Source of the DNA: CAZABC01 sp964483405
GTDB lineage: Bacteria; Chloroflexota; Limnocylindria; Limnocylindrales; CSP1-4
Direction of reading: 5' to 3'
DNA: 64,000 nt
Assembly (NCBI GenBank): GCA_964483405.1
Contig: CAZABC010000006.1
Location: 36,310 to 100,309, forward strand
The notes beneath the pieces were generated by a model. It worked only from the letters and a program-made list of their open reading frames with translations. It searched no databases and was not told where the DNA came from. Positions 16,737-25,925 of the stretch are shown one piece after another (positions within the stretch are counted from its first letter, which is position 1; every line of letters begins with the position of its first letter). Both the position numbers and the translations under genes were made by a program.

Positions 16737-17719
16737 CCCGGCCGGCGACCGCCGGCCGCGGCTGGCCGACGGCGGTCGCCGCCGCGACGGTCGTCGCGGT
16801 CGCGCGGCCCGGGAGCTGGCTCGTCGGCCTCGCCGGCTGGTTGGCCCGGGGTGGGCTCGCCGTCGTCGCCGCGCCGATCATCGTCCTGCCGACCTACGCC
16901 GGGCTGGCGACCGCGCTCGGCCCGATCGTCATCGCGCTCGCGCTCGGCACGCCCGATGCTGAGCGCCTCGGCCTCCTCGCCGGGGGCGCGGGGATCGTCC
17001 TGGCCGCCGGGCTGCTCGGGGTGGTCGTCGGCGCGGCGACCGACGCGACGCTCATCCGGTGGACCGCGGAGGACCTCGACGGCTGGCTGGTCCCGCTCGG
17101 CTCGGTCGCCCCCGATGGCCGGCTGCCGGACCACGGCCGGCGGACCCGCGGGATCGTCGGCCGGGTCCTCGCCGTCCGCCTCCTCGCCCACCTGCCCCTG
17201 CTCGTCGTCGGGACGTGGGCCGCGGTCGTGGTCGGCGATGCCGTCTACCGGGTCCTGATGTCGCCCGGCGACGCGACCACCCCGATCCTCGTCCGGGTCG
17301 TCGGCGCCTCGCCGGTCGCGGTCATCGCCGTCGTCGTCGCCTGGGCGCTCGGCGAGGCGCTCGGCGGCATCGCCGCGCGGCGGGTCGTCATCGACGGGAC
17401 GGGCGTCGGCCGCGGCCTCGGCGAGGCGCTCGGCCACGCCGTCCGGCACCCGGTCGGGACGCTCCTGACGATCGGTCTCGCCCTCGCCGGCACGTTCGGC
17501 CTCATCGCCCCGGCGCTCGCCGCGGCGGCCGTGTCCTGGGAGGCGCTCCGGACCGGGCTCCGGGAGGGGGACGACGTCGGCGCAGCGGTCCTCGCGCTCG
17601 TGGCCTTCCTCGTCACCTGGCTCGGCGCGCTCGTGCTGGCGGCCCTCGCGGCGGCCTGGCGTGCCGCGCTCTGGACGGCCGAGGTGCTCCGGCACCGGAC
17701 GGGAGCCGCGCCGGGCTGA
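16733..17719 (+). CDS. Hypothetical polytopic membrane protein
   Basis: This 328-residue protein has about six hydrophobic stretches. Examples are near residues 33-58 (GGLAVVAAPIIVLPTYAG), 75-100, 145-165, 188-205, 235-260 and 285-310. Several loops carry Asp/Arg. I do not recognise the family. The GTG at 16733 overlaps the UPF0182 stop (GTGA), so translation is probably coupled and the two may work together. Its stop is followed by a promoter-like TACACT for the next gene. Confidence 0.7.
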   Translation: MTRPATAGRGWPTAVAAATVVAVARPGSWLVGLAGWLARGGLAVVAAPIIVLPTYAGLATALGPIVIALALGTPDAERLGLLAGGAGIVLAAGLLGVVVGAATDATLIRWTAEDLDGWLVPLGSVAPDGRLPDHGRRTRGIVGRVLAVRLLAHLPLLVVGTWAAVVVGDAVYRVLMSPGDATTPILVRVVGASPVAVIAVVVAWALGEALGGIAARRVVIDGTGVGRGLGEALGHAVRHPVGTLLTIGLALAGTFGLIAPALAAAAVSWEALRTGLREGDDVGAAVLALVAFLVTWLGALVLAALAAAWRAALWTAEVLRHRTGAAPG

Positions 17720-17732
17720 GCCGGGCCGCTGC

Positions 17733-17738
17733 TACACT
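17733..17738 (+). promoter_or_regulatory. Candidate -10 box for the membrane zinc-ribbon gene
   Basis: TACACT lies 14 nt after the preceding stop and 54 nt before the TTG at 17793. An AGGACGG at 17782-17788 could serve as ribosome binding site, so this is a leadered arrangement. Confidence 0.45.
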
Positions 17739-17792
17739 GCGCCGGGCGAAGCCGCCGGACGTGCGGCGGGACGCCCCGCGCAGGACGGAACG

Positions 17793-18443
17793 TTGGACTT
17801 CCAGGACATCTTCGACGCCATCGGCGAGTTCTTCGAGAACCCGATCATCCAGCTCGCCATCCAGGCGTTCGTCGTGTACTTCGTCGTCATCTGGCTGGCG
17901 ACCGCGTTCTGGGCCTTCCGCGACCTCCAGCTCCGGACCTCCAACGCCGTGCTCCCGTACCTCGCCGCGGCGATGATCATCCTGTTCACGCCGGTCTTCT
18001 TCCTGCTCGGCGTCATCGTCTACCGGATCGTCCGGCCCCAGGAGCGGATCGCCGAGACGGCCGAGCGGCACCTGGCCGAGGAGGCGATGCTGGCCGAGGT
18101 CGAGCTCGTCCGCACCTGTCCGACCTGCAAGCGGCGGACCCACGAGGAGTGGATCATCTGCCCGACCTGCAGGACGCGCCTCAACCGGGTCTGCCCGAAC
18201 TGCGGCAAGCTCGTCGGGACCGACTGGTCGCTGTGCGCCTGGTGCGGCAAGGACTTCGAGCGGCCGGCGCCGGTCGAGTCGCTGCCGGCCCGCCAGGAGC
18301 CTGCCGCGATCCCGCCCGGCCGGACGGCAGCCGGCCGGGCGGCCTCGATCCGGACGAGCAGCCCGAGCGCCGCGCGCCCGCGGTCGCCCCGGCCGACGAG
18401 CTCCGACGCGATCGGCCCGGCCGACGCGGTCCCGGAGCGTTGA
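17793..18443 (+). CDS. Membrane-anchored double zinc-ribbon protein
   Basis: This 216-residue protein has two hydrophobic helices in its first 75 residues (IQAFVVYFVVIWLATAFWAF and AAAMIILFTPVFFLLGVIVY). A helix containing EEAMLAEVEL follows, then two zinc ribbons (CPTCKRRT, CPTCRTRL, CPNCGKLV, CAWCGKDF) at about 110-155. The tail is basic and Ser-rich. The TTG start is chosen because the conserved LDFQDIFDAIGEFF begins there and AGGACGG precedes it. The function is unknown; the ribbons should be cytosolic. The stop overlaps the start of the CPBP protease gene by 4 bp (TTGA). Confidence 0.75.
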   Translation: MDFQDIFDAIGEFFENPIIQLAIQAFVVYFVVIWLATAFWAFRDLQLRTSNAVLPYLAAAMIILFTPVFFLLGVIVYRIVRPQERIAETAERHLAEEAMLAEVELVRTCPTCKRRTHEEWIICPTCRTRLNRVCPNCGKLVGTDWSLCAWCGKDFERPAPVESLPARQEPAAIPPGRTAAGRAASIRTSSPSAARPRSPRPTSSDAIGPADAVPER

Positions 18444-19534
18444 CCGACCCGACCCCCGGGCCGCACCCCTCCGCGACCGACGACGAGCCGACGTCGCCCG
18501 ACCCGCTCGACGTCCCGGCGGAGCCGCCGCTGCCGCTCGGCGCGGCGACGTTCACGATCGAGGGCCGCCGGGCGCCGGCGCTGTTCGTCGTCGGCTGGGT
18601 CGCGACGATCATGGGGGCGGCCCTCTTCGCCGGCGGCCTGCTCGTCGGCGGCGGCACCGCGGCCTCGCTCGTCGTCATCGTCGTCGGGCTCGTCCTCCTC
18701 GCGATCGGGCTCGTCGCCGGAGCCGGCTCGCAGGCGATCGAGCGGCCGGCCCGCGGCTGGACGGGCTACACCGGGCCGAGCCCGTTCCTCGTGTTCCTGG
18801 CCGTGCTGCCGGCCTCGCTCCTCCTCCAGCTCGTCCTCGGGGTCCCGCTGGGCATCCTCGGCGTCGAGCTCGATTCGCCGGTCGCCGCGCTCGTCGGGCT
18901 GCTGGCGATCGCCGCGGTCTACGTCGGGCTCATCCGGCTGCTCGTCGTCGGGACGAACGCGCTGTCGTGGTCGGCGATGGGGGTCCGCCGACCCGATGCC
19001 GGGACGCTCCGGCGGCTGCTGACCGGGGCTGCGTTCGGCGTCCCGCTCGTCGTCCTGACCGGGCTGATCGCGGCGATCTTCGTCGGCCTCGGGTTCGAGG
19101 CGCCGTCGAGCCCGCTCCCGACCGGCGGCGGGGTCGGCGGGGCGCTCCTCAACGTCGTCTCGGCGGCGATCGTCGCGCCGATCGCCGAGGAGCTCTTCTT
19201 CCGCGGCTTCGCGACGACGGCCTGGCTCCGGGGTCGCGGGCCGCGACCCGCCGGGGCCGGCGGCTCCACCCTCGTCGGGCTGACGGCACGGCAGGCGATC
19301 GTCCGGGGCGCGCTGTTCTTCGCCATCGCCCACGTCCTGACGCTGTCGGCCGACTCGGCCGTGGCCGGGCTCCAGATGGCCGCCTTCGGGTTCATCGTCC
19401 GGATCCCTGTCGCCCTGGCCCTCGGCTGGATCTTCGTCCGGAGCGGGGCGCTGTCGACCGCGATCGGGCTCCACGCGGCCTTCAACGGGGTGCCGGTGCT
19501 CGCGCTCCTCGTGGCGGCGATCGCCGGCCAGTAG
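18440..19534 (+). CDS. CPBP-family intramembrane metalloprotease
   Basis: This 364-residue protein has the CPBP (Abi/CAAX protease-like) motifs in order: EELFFRGFATTA (EExxxR, about residue 250), FAIAHVLT (FxxxH) and HAAFNGVP (HxxxN). These form the glutamate/histidine active site in the membrane. The N-terminal 40 residues are polar and Pro-rich, followed by about eight membrane segments. Bacterial CPBP proteases process membrane-bound peptides or act as bacteriocin-immunity or signalling proteases; the substrate here is unknown. The TTG start overlaps the stop of the zinc-ribbon gene, so coupling is likely. Confidence 0.87.
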   Translation: MTDPTPGPHPSATDDEPTSPDPLDVPAEPPLPLGAATFTIEGRRAPALFVVGWVATIMGAALFAGGLLVGGGTAASLVVIVVGLVLLAIGLVAGAGSQAIERPARGWTGYTGPSPFLVFLAVLPASLLLQLVLGVPLGILGVELDSPVAALVGLLAIAAVYVGLIRLLVVGTNALSWSAMGVRRPDAGTLRRLLTGAAFGVPLVVLTGLIAAIFVGLGFEAPSSPLPTGGGVGGALLNVVSAAIVAPIAEELFFRGFATTAWLRGRGPRPAGAGGSTLVGLTARQAIVRGALFFAIAHVLTLSADSAVAGLQMAAFGFIVRIPVALALGWIFVRSGALSTAIGLHAAFNGVPVLALLVAAIAGQ

Positions 19535-19742
19535 CCCGGCCGGCCCCGCGGCCGCCAGGTCCCTCGGCCGCCCGGGCCGCGGTGAGTCGCGGTCGACCGG
19601 CGGTGAAGCGCCGCTCGCTAGTCTCGTCCTGTCCTCGGATCCGGATGGCGGGGAGAACGGCGGGCTCCGTCGTCCGGGTCCGGGGACATCCCCCAGCCAC
19701 CCGTCCCCAGCGATCCCCCTCCGCCGGCCGCCCGGAGACCCG

Positions 19743-20474
19743 ATGCTCGATGCCGAGTCCGCGCCCCGTCGCATCCTCGAGCTGCCGGCGTCGGAGCGGC
19801 CACGCGAGCGGCTCGCCCTGCGCGGACCGGCCGGGCTCTCGGCGGCCGAGCTCGTCGCGCTCGTGTGGGGCTCCGGGACGCGCGGCCGTGGGGCGGTCGC
19901 CCTGGCCGAGGACGCGATCGCCCGGCACGACGGCCTGACCGGTCTCGCCCGCGCCTCGGAGCTCGAGCTCGCCGCGATCCCGGGCGTCGGCGCGGCGAAG
20001 GCGGCCCGGCTCGTCGCGGCCTTCGAGCTCGGCCGGCGCTCCCTCGCCGACTGGCCGGCGGGGCGGTGGACCGTCCGGACGCCGTCCGACGTCGCCGACC
20101 GGCTGGTCCTCCAGATGGGTCGCCTCGAGCGCGAGGAGCTCCGGGTCGTCCTCCTCAACACCAAGAACGTGGTCCTCCGCGTCACCACCGTCTACGTCGG
20201 CAACGTCAGCGCCTCGCTCGTTCGCGTCGGCGAGCTGTTCCGGGACGCCGTCCGCCTCGACGCGGCCGGCGTCATCCTCGTCCACAACCACCCGAGTGGG
20301 GATCCGACGCCCTCGCCGGACGACCTCCACCTGACGGCGGAGGCGCTCGCCGCCGGCCGGCTGCTCGACGTCGAGCTCCTCGACCACCTCGTCGTCGGCC
20401 ACGACGCCTGGGTCTCGCTCCGCGACCGGGGCGTCGCCTTCGACCGGCCACGGACCGCGCGCGCCGCGGAGTGA
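19743..20474 (+). CDS. radC: RadC/JAB domain DNA repair-like protein
   Basis: This 243-residue protein has an N-terminal helix-hairpin-helix-like region (ELAAIPGVGAAKAARLVAAFELG, about 75-98) and a C-terminal JAB/MPN metal-binding domain. Its signature is ILVHNHPSGDPTPSPDD, the HxHP(x)nD zinc site. RadC is common, but its enzymatic role in vivo is unsettled. The length and domain order are normal. The ATG at 19743 has no clear ribosome binding site. A TAGTCT at 19619-19624 may be the promoter, leaving a leader of over 100 nt. The 208-bp interval before the gene holds no other recognisable element. Confidence 0.93.
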   Translation: MLDAESAPRRILELPASERPRERLALRGPAGLSAAELVALVWGSGTRGRGAVALAEDAIARHDGLTGLARASELELAAIPGVGAAKAARLVAAFELGRRSLADWPAGRWTVRTPSDVADRLVLQMGRLEREELRVVLLNTKNVVLRVTTVYVGNVSASLVRVGELFRDAVRLDAAGVILVHNHPSGDPTPSPDDLHLTAEALAAGRLLDVELLDHLVVGHDAWVSLRDRGVAFDRPRTARAAE

Positions 20475-20572
20475 GGGGGCTCGACCGCCGGCGAGGCAGC
20501 CGCTACCCTCGACGGAGGACCGGCCGCTCGGCAGCCTGTCGGACGCGTCCCACCGGTCCGGAGGATGCTGCG

Positions 20573-20821
20573 ATGGCGAAGTACATGGACGTCCACGAGG
20601 GGATGTTCGGCATCACCCCCGAGGCGCTGCTCGCGGCCCACCAGGCCGACCTCGACATCCAGGACAGCGAGGGCGTCGACTTCCAGCACGCCTGGGCCGA
20701 CCCGGAGTCGGGCCGCGTCTGGTGCGTCTCGGAGGCGCCGAGCGCGGACGCCGTCCGGCGGATCCACGAGCGGGCCGGCCATCCGGCCAGCGAGGTCTAC
20801 CCCGTCCCGGTCGAGGCCTGA
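20573..20821 (+). CDS. DUF4242 (SCO4226-like, nickel-binding) small protein
   Basis: This 82-residue protein is a single compact ferredoxin-like domain: MAKYMDVHEGMFGITPEALLAAH, then GVDFQHAWADPESGRVWC, then EAPSADAVRRIHERAGHPASEVYPV. This matches DUF4242, whose Streptomyces member SCO4226 binds nickel. His and Asp residues in the two halves could be ligands. It is presumably cytosolic. A strong GGAGG ends 8 nt before the ATG, and TACCCT at 20503-20508 could be the promoter. It is too small to show more. It converges on mreC with only 13 bp between stops. Confidence 0.8.
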   Translation: MAKYMDVHEGMFGITPEALLAAHQADLDIQDSEGVDFQHAWADPESGRVWCVSEAPSADAVRRIHERAGHPASEVYPVPVEA

Positions 20822-20834
20822 ACGGGGTCGACCG

Positions 20835-21815
20835 TCAGGGGATGAGCTCGGTCGGGGAGGGTGACGGCAGGGCCGACGGCGAGGGCTCGGCGGAGGTCCC
20901 CGGCTCGCTCGACCCGTCCGGGGACGCCGATGGCTCGCCGGGCGCCGGCGAGGCGCTCGGCAGCGGCAGGCCGCCCTCGTAGTCGGTGATGACGAGGACG
21001 TACTCGAGCCGGTCGAGGTCGGCCGCGGAGCGCAGGTAGACCGTCTGGACGACCGCGTTCGGCGAGCGCTTCACGTCGACGACCTCGCCGAGGAGCAGGC
21101 CCTTCGGGTATGGCGAGCGGGCGCCGCCCTCGAGGACGATCCCGGCGGTCAGGGCCTCGTCGCCCGGCACGACGTCCACGGTCGCGTCGACGTTCTGCAT
21201 GACGAGCACGCCACCGAGCTGGCCGATGACCTCGCCGGTCGTGCCGGTCGCGGCGAGCTGGCCGATGACGGTCGAGCTGGCGTCGTTGATGAGGAGGACC
21301 GTCGCCGAGTTCGGGCCGATCTCGACGATCCGGCCGGCGAGCGCCCCGCCCGCCGCGACGACGACGTCGCCCAGGGCGAGCCGGTCGTCGGTGCCGCGGT
21401 CGATCGTCATGACCCGCTGGAACTCGGACGACTCGCGGGCGATGACCTGGGCCGCGACGGTGGCGAAGTCGAGGCCGCTGCGGAGCTGGAGGAGCGCGGT
21501 CAGCTGGTCGTTCTCGCGCTTGGTCGCCTCGAGCCGGTCGTTGAGGTTGCGGAGCTCCTCGTTCTCGGCCGCCAGCGCCTCGTTGTCCCGGCGGAGCTGC
21601 TCGATCTCCTCGACGGCGGCGGCGAGCTCGGCGACCGACCCCGCGACCGAGTCGACGGCCGCCTGGAACGGCCGGAAGGCGAAGCCGACGCCGCGCTGGA
21701 GCTCGCGGACGATCGGCGCCGACGAGAGGGCCATCATCAGCAGGCTCGCCGCGAGCAGCGACACGAACAGGACGGCCCGGCGGCGGGCGGCGCGAGTGGC
21801 GAGGATCTCGGTCAT
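20835..21815 (-). CDS. mreC: Rod shape-determining protein MreC
   Basis: This 326-residue protein has one N-terminal membrane segment (AVLFVSLLAASLLMMALS), a coiled coil at about 75-115 (EIEQLRRDNEALAAENEELRNLNDRLEATK), then the two-lobed beta domain with GQLGGVLVMQNV. The last 50 residues are a Pro/Ser tail. MreC is the extracytoplasmic scaffold linking MreB filaments to elongation enzymes. It follows mreB by 34 bp in one operon. mreD and the transpeptidase/RodA genes usually next to it are not present; radC and the DUF4242 gene on the other strand occupy the downstream side. Confidence 0.93.
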   Translation of the reverse strand: MTEILATRAARRRAVLFVSLLAASLLMMALSSAPIVRELQRGVGFAFRPFQAAVDSVAGSVAELAAAVEEIEQLRRDNEALAAENEELRNLNDRLEATKRENDQLTALLQLRSGLDFATVAAQVIARESSEFQRVMTIDRGTDDRLALGDVVVAAGGALAGRIVEIGPNSATVLLINDASSTVIGQLAATGTTGEVIGQLGGVLVMQNVDATVDVVPGDEALTAGIVLEGGARSPYPKGLLLGEVVDVKRSPNAVVQTVYLRSAADLDRLEYVLVITDYEGGLPLPSASPAPGEPSASPDGSSEPGTSAEPSPSALPSPSPTELIP

Positions 21816-21849
21816 CGGTCGTTCGGACGGTCGGCGCCGGCCGGGCGTT

Positions 21850-22911
<1,062 letters not shown>

Positions 22912-23001
22912 GCTGGGAGGGGGTCCTCGTGATCGAGCCGGGTCGCGGGCGGAGAAGCGGGCCGCGCGGACCGCTCGGGCGGTCGTCTGGAGAGCCCGGA
23001 G

Positions 23002-23007
23002 AGTATA
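23002..23007 (-). promoter_or_regulatory. Candidate -10 box for mreB-mreC
   Basis: On the minus strand the hexamer is TATACT. It lies 90 nt before the mreB ATG and about 34 bp from the divergent rfbA box. Confidence 0.5.
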
Positions 23008-23040
23008 GCCGCATCGACCCGCCACCCCCCGACCGCCTGC

Positions 23041-23046
23041 TAGTCT
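23041..23046 (+). promoter_or_regulatory. Leaderless -10 box for rfbA operon
   Basis: TAGTCT ends 7 nt before the GTG at 23054, with no Shine-Dalgarno between. Confidence 0.62.
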
Positions 23047-23053
23047 GTCGGGC

Positions 23054-23833
23054 GTGAAGGGCCTGGTGCTCGCCGGCGGGACCGCGACGCGGCTGTTCCC
23101 GCTGACGATCGTCACGAACAAGCACCTGCTGCCGATCTACGACCGGCCGATGATCTACCACCCGCTCGAGACGCTCGCCGGGATGGGCATCCGCGAGGTG
23201 ATGGTCGTCGTCGGCGGCAAGAGCGTGGGCGATGTCGTCGAGCTGCTCGGCGACGGGCAGCACTTCGGGCTCGAGCTGACCTACCGCTACCAGCGCGGGG
23301 CGCTCGGCATCGCCCATGCGATCGGCCTCGCCCGCGACTTCGTCGGCGACCAGGCGTTCTGCACGATCCTCGGCGACAACATCCTCCGCGGGCCCACGCT
23401 CGCCGAGATCGCCGCGGAGTTCGAGGCGGGGCCGTGGGGCGGCGGGACGCTCCTCTACCGCGTCCCCGACCCGGAGCGGTTCGGGGTCGCCGAGCTCGAC
23501 GCGGCCGGCCGGGTCGTCGGCTTCGAGGAGAAGCCGGACCATCCCAAGTCCGACCTGATCCCGATCGGCGTCTACTTCCTCCGCCCGGATGCGTTCGGCG
23601 TCATCGGGACGCTCGTCCCGTCGGGGCGCGGCGAGCTCGAGGTGACCGACCTGCTCAACCACTACATCCCCGGCGGCGGGCTCTTCACCCGGGTCTACGA
23701 GGGCCAGTGGACCGACGCCGGGACGGTGGCGTCGCTGCTCCGGGCGGCCGAGCTCGGGGCGGCCGCGGATGCCGAGGGGCGGCTGGCGCCCCCGCCGCAG
23801 CGGCCCGGCGAGCGAGCCGGCGAGACCGGATGA
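23054..23833 (+). CDS. rfbA: Glucose-1-phosphate thymidylyltransferase (RmlA-like)
   Basis: This 259-residue nucleotidyltransferase is the first step to dTDP-rhamnose, joining dTTP and glucose-1-phosphate. The signature loop reads LAGGTATRLFPLT, with Ala where most members have Gly in GGxGTRL. The following TNKHLLPIYDRPMIYHPL, ILGDNILRG and FEEKPDHPKS motifs are standard. It is about 30 residues shorter than typical RmlA at the C-terminus and lacks the allosteric-site helices. The GTG start is fixed by the leaderless box. rfbB overlaps its stop by 4 bp (ATGA), so the operon order is rfbA-rfbB-rfbD-rfbC. Confidence 0.9.
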   Translation: MKGLVLAGGTATRLFPLTIVTNKHLLPIYDRPMIYHPLETLAGMGIREVMVVVGGKSVGDVVELLGDGQHFGLELTYRYQRGALGIAHAIGLARDFVGDQAFCTILGDNILRGPTLAEIAAEFEAGPWGGGTLLYRVPDPERFGVAELDAAGRVVGFEEKPDHPKSDLIPIGVYFLRPDAFGVIGTLVPSGRGELEVTDLLNHYIPGGGLFTRVYEGQWTDAGTVASLLRAAELGAAADAEGRLAPPPQRPGERAGETG

Positions 23834-24954
23834 CCGACCGGCTGCCGCCCGACCCCCACCTCCTCGTCACCGGCGGCGCCGGCTTCATCGGCTCCTGCTT
23901 CGTCCGCGACATCCTCGCCCGCGACGACGGGACCCGGGTCACCGTCCTCGACAAGCTGACGTACGCGGGCAACGAGGCGAACCTCGACCCGGTCCGGTCC
24001 GACCCCGCGAGGGCCGCCCGGCTGCGGTTCGTCCGCGGCGACATCGCCGACCCGGACGCCGTCGGCCCGCTCGTCGGCGACGTCGACGCCGTCGTCAACT
24101 TCGCCGCCGAGTCGCACGTCGACCGCTCGATCCTCGACCCGGAGGCGTTCCTGCGGACCGGGGTCCTCGGCGTCCACGTCCTCCTCGAGGCCTGCCGGAC
24201 CGAGCGCGACCGGGCCGCGGCCGGCGCGCGCCGCGACGCGATCGGCCGGTCGCTCGGGCCACCGCGCTTCCTCCAGGTCTCGACCGACGAGGTCTACGGT
24301 TCGATCGCGACCGGCCGCTCGGTCGAGAACGATCCGCTCGACCCGCGCTCGCCGTACGCGGCCGCCAAGGCCGCCGGGGAGCTGCTCGTCCGGGCCTACC
24401 GGACGACCCACGAGCTCGACGTCGTCATCACCCGCGGCTCCAACACCTACGGCCCCTACCAGCACCCCGAGAAGCTCATCCCGCTCTTCGTCACCGACGC
24501 CCTCGACGACCGGCCCCTGCCGCTGTACGGCGACGGGCTCCAGGTCCGCGACTGGCTCCACGTCGCCGACCACGCCGCCGCGGTCGAGCACGTCCTCCGC
24601 CACGGCGAGCCGGGCGAGACGTACAACGTGCCGGGTGGGACGGAGCTGCCCAACCGCGAGGTCGTCGCCGCGCTGCTGGCCCGGCTGGGCAAGCCGTGGT
24701 CGCTCGTCCGGTCGGTGCCCGACCGACCCGGGCACGACCGGCGCTACGCCATGGACGGGGCGAAGCTCGCGGCGATCGGCTGGCGGTCCCGCATCGCCTT
24801 CGCCGACGGGCTTGCCGCGACCGTCGACTGGTACCGTGCCAACGAGGCCTGGTGGCGGGCGGCCCGCTCGGGCGACTGGGACGCCTACTACGCCCGCCAG
24901 TACGGCGACCGGCTCGCCGCCGGCCGGCCGGTCGGCGGACCCGGGGAGAGCTGA
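23830..24954 (+). CDS. rfbB: dTDP-glucose 4,6-dehydratase
   Basis: This 374-residue short-chain dehydrogenase has the NAD-binding VTGGAGFIGS at residues about 14-23. It has the STDEVYG loop (Thr, Asp and Glu acid/base residues) and the YAAAKAAGE catalytic Tyr/Lys segment, followed by RGSNTYGPYQHPEKLIPLF. It converts dTDP-glucose to dTDP-4-keto-6-deoxyglucose. There is an insertion around 125-140 (rich in Arg/Ala) relative to typical RmlB. The ATG overlaps the rfbA stop. The tail (after about 345) is Gly/Arg-rich. Confidence 0.95.
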   Translation: MTDRLPPDPHLLVTGGAGFIGSCFVRDILARDDGTRVTVLDKLTYAGNEANLDPVRSDPARAARLRFVRGDIADPDAVGPLVGDVDAVVNFAAESHVDRSILDPEAFLRTGVLGVHVLLEACRTERDRAAAGARRDAIGRSLGPPRFLQVSTDEVYGSIATGRSVENDPLDPRSPYAAAKAAGELLVRAYRTTHELDVVITRGSNTYGPYQHPEKLIPLFVTDALDDRPLPLYGDGLQVRDWLHVADHAAAVEHVLRHGEPGETYNVPGGTELPNREVVAALLARLGKPWSLVRSVPDRPGHDRRYAMDGAKLAAIGWRSRIAFADGLAATVDWYRANEAWWRAARSGDWDAYYARQYGDRLAAGRPVGGPGES

Positions 24955-24956
24955 CC

Positions 24957-25925
24957 GTGCGGGTCGCCGTCAGCGGCGCCGCCGGGCGCCTCGGGCGGGC
25001 ACTCGTCGCCGCGCTCGAGGAGGCGCCGTACGCCGGCCCGTTCGGGCCGATCGCCTGGTCGCGGCCGGCCTTCGACCTCGACGCGCCCGACGGCTTCGCT
25101 GGGCTGCTCGCGCGCGACCGGCCCGAGGTCGTCGTCCACGCCGCGGCCTGGACCGACGTCGACGGCTGCGCCCGCGACCCGGCCACGGCGATGCGCCGCA
25201 ACGCCGAGGCGACGGCGATCCTCGCCGGGGCCTGCGCCGAGCGCGGCGTCGACCTCGTCGTCGTCTCGACGAACGAGGTCTTCGACGGGTCGCGGACCGA
25301 CGGTCGCGGCTACCGCCCGGATGATCCGGTCGCCCCGCCCAATCCGTACGGGCTGAGCAAGGCCGCCGCCGAGGCCGCCGCCGAGGTCGCCTATGCCGGC
25401 GTCGCCGATCCGGCGACCTTCGCCGGAGGCCGGCTCCTGCCGTACGCGGCCGCCGACCGGCTCCCGTCGGGCCCGCAGCTGGCGATCGTCCGGACCGCCT
25501 GGCTGTACGGCCCGCCGGGCGACGACTTCCCCGACCGGATCCTCGCCGCGGCCGGCCGGGCCGCCGCCGAGGGCCGGGCGCTCCGGGTCGTCGACGACGA
25601 GTGGGGCGACCCGACCCGGAGCGCCGACCTCGCCGAGGCGATCGCCGAGCTGCTCGGGGCCGGGGCGTTCGGCGGTCGGCACCATCTCGTGAACCCCGGC
25701 CCGGTCACCCGGGCGACGTGGGCCCGGGCCTGCCTCGAGCGACACGGTCTCGCCGTCGCGGTCGAGGCGATCGGGTCCGACGCCTGGCCGCGGGACTCCG
25801 TCCCGCCGCGATGGGGCGTCCTCGAGCCGACGCCGCTCCCGTCGGGCGAGCCGATGCGCCGCTGGACCGAGGCGCTCGACGACGATGTCGCCTGGCGGCG
25901 GCGGGTCCGGGCGGCCGTCCGGTGA
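24957..25925 (+). CDS. rfbD: dTDP-4-dehydrorhamnose reductase
   Basis: This 322-residue protein has the N-terminal VAVSGAAGRLGRAL nucleotide-binding loop and VVHAAAWTDVDGC. It then has the STNEVFDGS segment and the YGLSKAAAE catalytic Tyr-Lys motif. RmlD reduces dTDP-4-keto-rhamnose with NAD(P)H in the last pathway step. The GTG lies 3 nt after the rfbB stop. An insertion of about 20 residues lies between YGLSK and RTAWLYG. The stop overlaps the rfbC GTG by 3 bp (GTGA). Confidence 0.92.
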   Translation: MRVAVSGAAGRLGRALVAALEEAPYAGPFGPIAWSRPAFDLDAPDGFAGLLARDRPEVVVHAAAWTDVDGCARDPATAMRRNAEATAILAGACAERGVDLVVVSTNEVFDGSRTDGRGYRPDDPVAPPNPYGLSKAAAEAAAEVAYAGVADPATFAGGRLLPYAAADRLPSGPQLAIVRTAWLYGPPGDDFPDRILAAAGRAAAEGRALRVVDDEWGDPTRSADLAEAIAELLGAGAFGGRHHLVNPGPVTRATWARACLERHGLAVAVEAIGSDAWPRDSVPPRWGVLEPTPLPSGEPMRRWTEALDDDVAWRRRVRAAVR

